Below, piece by piece: positions 61,691 to 64,000 of a stretch of DNA of 64,000 bases. This stretch comes from Drosophila persimilis (Eukaryota > Arthropoda > Insecta > Diptera > Drosophilidae). Location of the stretch: positions 2,790,001-2,854,000 of the forward strand of contig NW_020825294.1 of assembly GCF_003286085.1 (NCBI RefSeq), given 5' to 3'. Position 1 is the stretch's first letter. Every line of letters starts with the position of its first letter. The translations under genes and the position numbers were made by a program. Under the pieces are notes generated by a model. That model was not told where the DNA came from and did not search any database. It saw only the letters and a list, made by a program, of their open reading frames with translations.

Positions 61691-64000
61691 CATTGCAATA
61701 TTTCTTGAGACAAGAGAGAGAGAGATATAGATCCGCACCTTGCCGATCGACTCGAAACTCAAAAGAGAATGCCCGAGAATCGACTCGATTTCTGCTGATA
61801 AAGATTTTTTCTTTGTTGTTCTTGTTGGATTACTCCAAAACTGCCCCTTGCCCACCACTGTTTATATTCTCATTCTCAGGATTCCTTCGCCTTTTCTGCT
61901 ATAAATACAGAAAACCTCTAGATTTGTGTATATTATTTTTTATATTTTAACTTTCTGGAATTTTCCACACTCTGATAGCCTTTTTTAAAGGGAATTTGCG
62001 CTGCAACCAAAACATACTTTGAACAAAAACCATACGGTACAAAAGTATTCATTGTATTGCAATTGTTGTAAGCATTTCAAGGAAAAACAAAGAAAACGAT
62101 ACTTTTCAGCCTATCCTCGGTTCATGAGTTTTGTTTAGATGCAAGTGTATCCCCATATACATATGTATACATACATACGAGCTTGTATGAACAATATAGG
62201 AGGCGCTAATCAAATGCAGCTGGCGATGACGATATATGTATAACAAACAAGAAGGAAAATGCTCCATGCTTGTGCTCCTTCTGATCAGGGTGGACCTTCT
62301 AAGCGAAACAAAATATTTTCGTAGTTTAAGCCCCTTTAGTTTTCCTCTCCCTCCCACAGGGCTAATAGTCGCAACAATAAACTACACTTTAGCTGCGAAA
62401 TAATTCAATGCCTCATTTATTATTTCTATATGCAAAGAGGTACAAGTTTCACTTCCAAATTCCAAATTGTTGGAAAAGTTTTTCAAGTTCAGAACAGAAA
62501 CAGAACGGAAAACGAAAAGTGATGGGGCTGTGGCTGGTGGCTGTAGTTTTGGTTCATCCTAATCGTGATGTTGCACCATGTGTGTGCGCCTGTGTTTGAC
62601 ACTCGCTTTTGGCCTCCTCAGTGTTTATGACTCATTGGGGCAAACGAGTTCTCGGTACTCTCGGTGCCTCGGTCTGGCTCTGGGTCTGTCCCTCTCGAAA
62701 ATGCAAACAGCGTCAGAGAGCTGTCGCAGTGGGGAGCCCCAGCCAAAGCCCAGAGCCCACAGCCCAGAGAGCCAGAGCCCAGCCGATTCGAGTCTCGACA
62801 GAGTCTTTGTGTTAGTTTCAAGTAATTTATATGAATTTTATATGCAATTGCATCAATCTCAATTATATTGTGCTTGAGGGAGCAGCAGCTCAAGTTCCAC
62901 TCGGGTTCTGCTCCGCTCTGCTCTCTGTTTTGGCCATGTGTGTGACATGCAATATTAATTAAGGTTTTTATTTGGGTAATTGCTTTGAACCAAAGCCAAC
63001 TTCAGGTAAAGGCTTGACGTCAATGCAATTCATAAATCTATATATATGTATAAAACCCGTACAAAATCCGTCCGGGTTCAATGGCCAGGCCAGGAGTCAA
63101 GCTGAAGGACAAGATTTTGGGCCAGCTCCTGAAATGCTCCTTAGAAAACGGTATCTGCATTTATGCTCGTAAAAAGGTTAAGATACTTATCACTATCAAT
63201 GTCTGGCAGTCTGGAAGTCTGGGGCAGGGCGCAGTCATCAATTAAATCGAGGCCAGTCTGTGGGATGGCATGAAAAGTGGACTGTGTGCGGCAGATTGAG
63301 CAATGTCGAAGAGAAACGACAAGAAAAATCAATTTAAATGATTACAAATTGAAGGAGACAAATAGTCGAGGAGGCCAGTGGCAGCTAAAGACAACGATGA
63401 CGAGAGACAAGATATGACAGGGTAGCCAGAACACAGCACCCAGCACCCAGCCCAGAATGCACTGGAAACAATCGATCCCAAGGCTTTTATGTAGTTTTTC
63501 ATTGTTTAAAGTCTGCTTAATATTTAGAGAAAAATACGAATAAATTGTATTAAATTTGTATACAAAAAATGGTTCTAAAATCAGTAGAAAATCAACAGAA
63601 AAGTACAGTTTAAACAGTTTCGGAGGAATCTTTGAATGGAAATCCAGAAACCCTTTAAAACATATCATATAATACTCTGTGTAGTATTTCTCTCAGTGTA
63701 ATTGCTTTTGGATCAGCCTAAGTCAATGAATGAATCCCCCCCCGCTCCCTTTTCTCAGAAAAAGGAACCGACACGTAAACAAATTTTAATTTTTCTCTTG
63801 CTCTGGCACTCATCGCATCAACAGCAGCAGAAAAGGCAGCAGCAAGACAATCCCAATCCAGGAATAACCCACCCTCTCTTTCGCTCGCTCTCTCTCTCAC
63901 GCTCACCATCTCTCTCTGAATAACAGAATGCACTAACTGACTGACTGACTCTCGCAACTTCTTCGACAGCCGCTTCATCTTTATTTCATGTTTCAGACTT

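Larger units (their letters stand above)
1003..64000 (-). other. kuz: Very long kuz intron hosting nested genes
   Basis: The exon at 806-1002 begins inside the ADAM10 prodomain with a split codon, so at least one upstream coding exon with the signal peptide must exist at higher coordinates. I found no minus-strand open frame in the rest of the window that combines a convincing signal peptide with a phase-1 donor. The simplest reading is that all of 1003-64000 is intron, or intron plus non-coding 5' exons, and contains FREP-type genes on the opposite strand. A 5' untranslated exon inside this stretch cannot be excluded. Confidence 0.65.
52180..64000. other. Non-coding spacer to the right edge
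   Basis: No supported gene in the last 11.8 kb. It is rich in CA/GT, GA, poly-C (57850-57881) and T-rich tracts, with scattered ATACCC..GGGTAT stem-like pieces. Frames such as 56752-57132 and 57260-57781 overlap antisense frames of similar length and show no domain. Confidence 0.5.

Noticed and set aside
16000-62000. CRISPR-like regular repeats
   Set aside because: The tandem arrays have no unique spacers between conserved repeats, and the genome is that of an animal.

Overview
This is insect nuclear DNA and almost certainly Drosophila. Evidence is 59-74 nt introns with GT..AG borders, TATA plus TCAGT-type initiator promoters, very dense GA/CA/GT microsatellites, and two minus-strand exons at the left edge that read as the ADAM10-type prodomain of kuzbanian (kuz). 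The long microsatellites would fit an obscura-group species, but I cannot fix the species from sequence alone.

Layout. Positions 1-1002 hold part of kuz on the minus strand: two confident coding exons (806-1002, 110-731) and a possible third just entering the window (1-17). Since kuz runs right to left and the N-terminal (signal peptide) exon is not visible, positions 1003-64000 are best read as a very long kuz intron that continues past the right edge. Inside it, on the opposite strand, sits a dispersed cluster of fibrinogen-related protein (FREP) genes. They are a secreted coiled-coil gene without a fibrinogen domain (7754-8397), a complete two-exon FREP (11823-12834), an orphan promoter plus signal-peptide exon (25244-25333), and a complete three-exon FREP with a reshaped C-terminal domain (34935-36328). 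None is a single open frame. I rebuilt each from splice signals, and each reassembles into a coherent protein.

The three FREP promoters (11.8, 25.2 and 34.9 kb) share one architecture: TATATAAG 35 nt before the initiator A and a 32-nt leader. One or two GATAAG sites lie just upstream. A 387-bp block covering promoter, first exon and the first bases of intron 1 is nearly identical at 25.0 and 34.7 kb. The cluster therefore grew by local duplication, one copy of which kept only the promoter and the leader exon.

The rest is non-coding intron rich in simple and tandem repeats. Notable ones are a roughly 125-bp array studded with TATCGATA palindromes (16.0-16.5 kb), a six-unit 29-bp minisatellite with solo copies elsewhere (21.6, 38.4, 39.5 kb), a 235-bp direct repeat (51.7-52.2 kb), a compound minisatellite (61.4-61.7 kb), and two ACCAGAAAATA-type arrays in opposite orientation flanking the FREP at 34.9 kb. 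Very T-rich islands lie at 27.9, 45.7 and 58.3 kb. I saw no tRNA or rRNA gene, no CRISPR array and no intact transposon.
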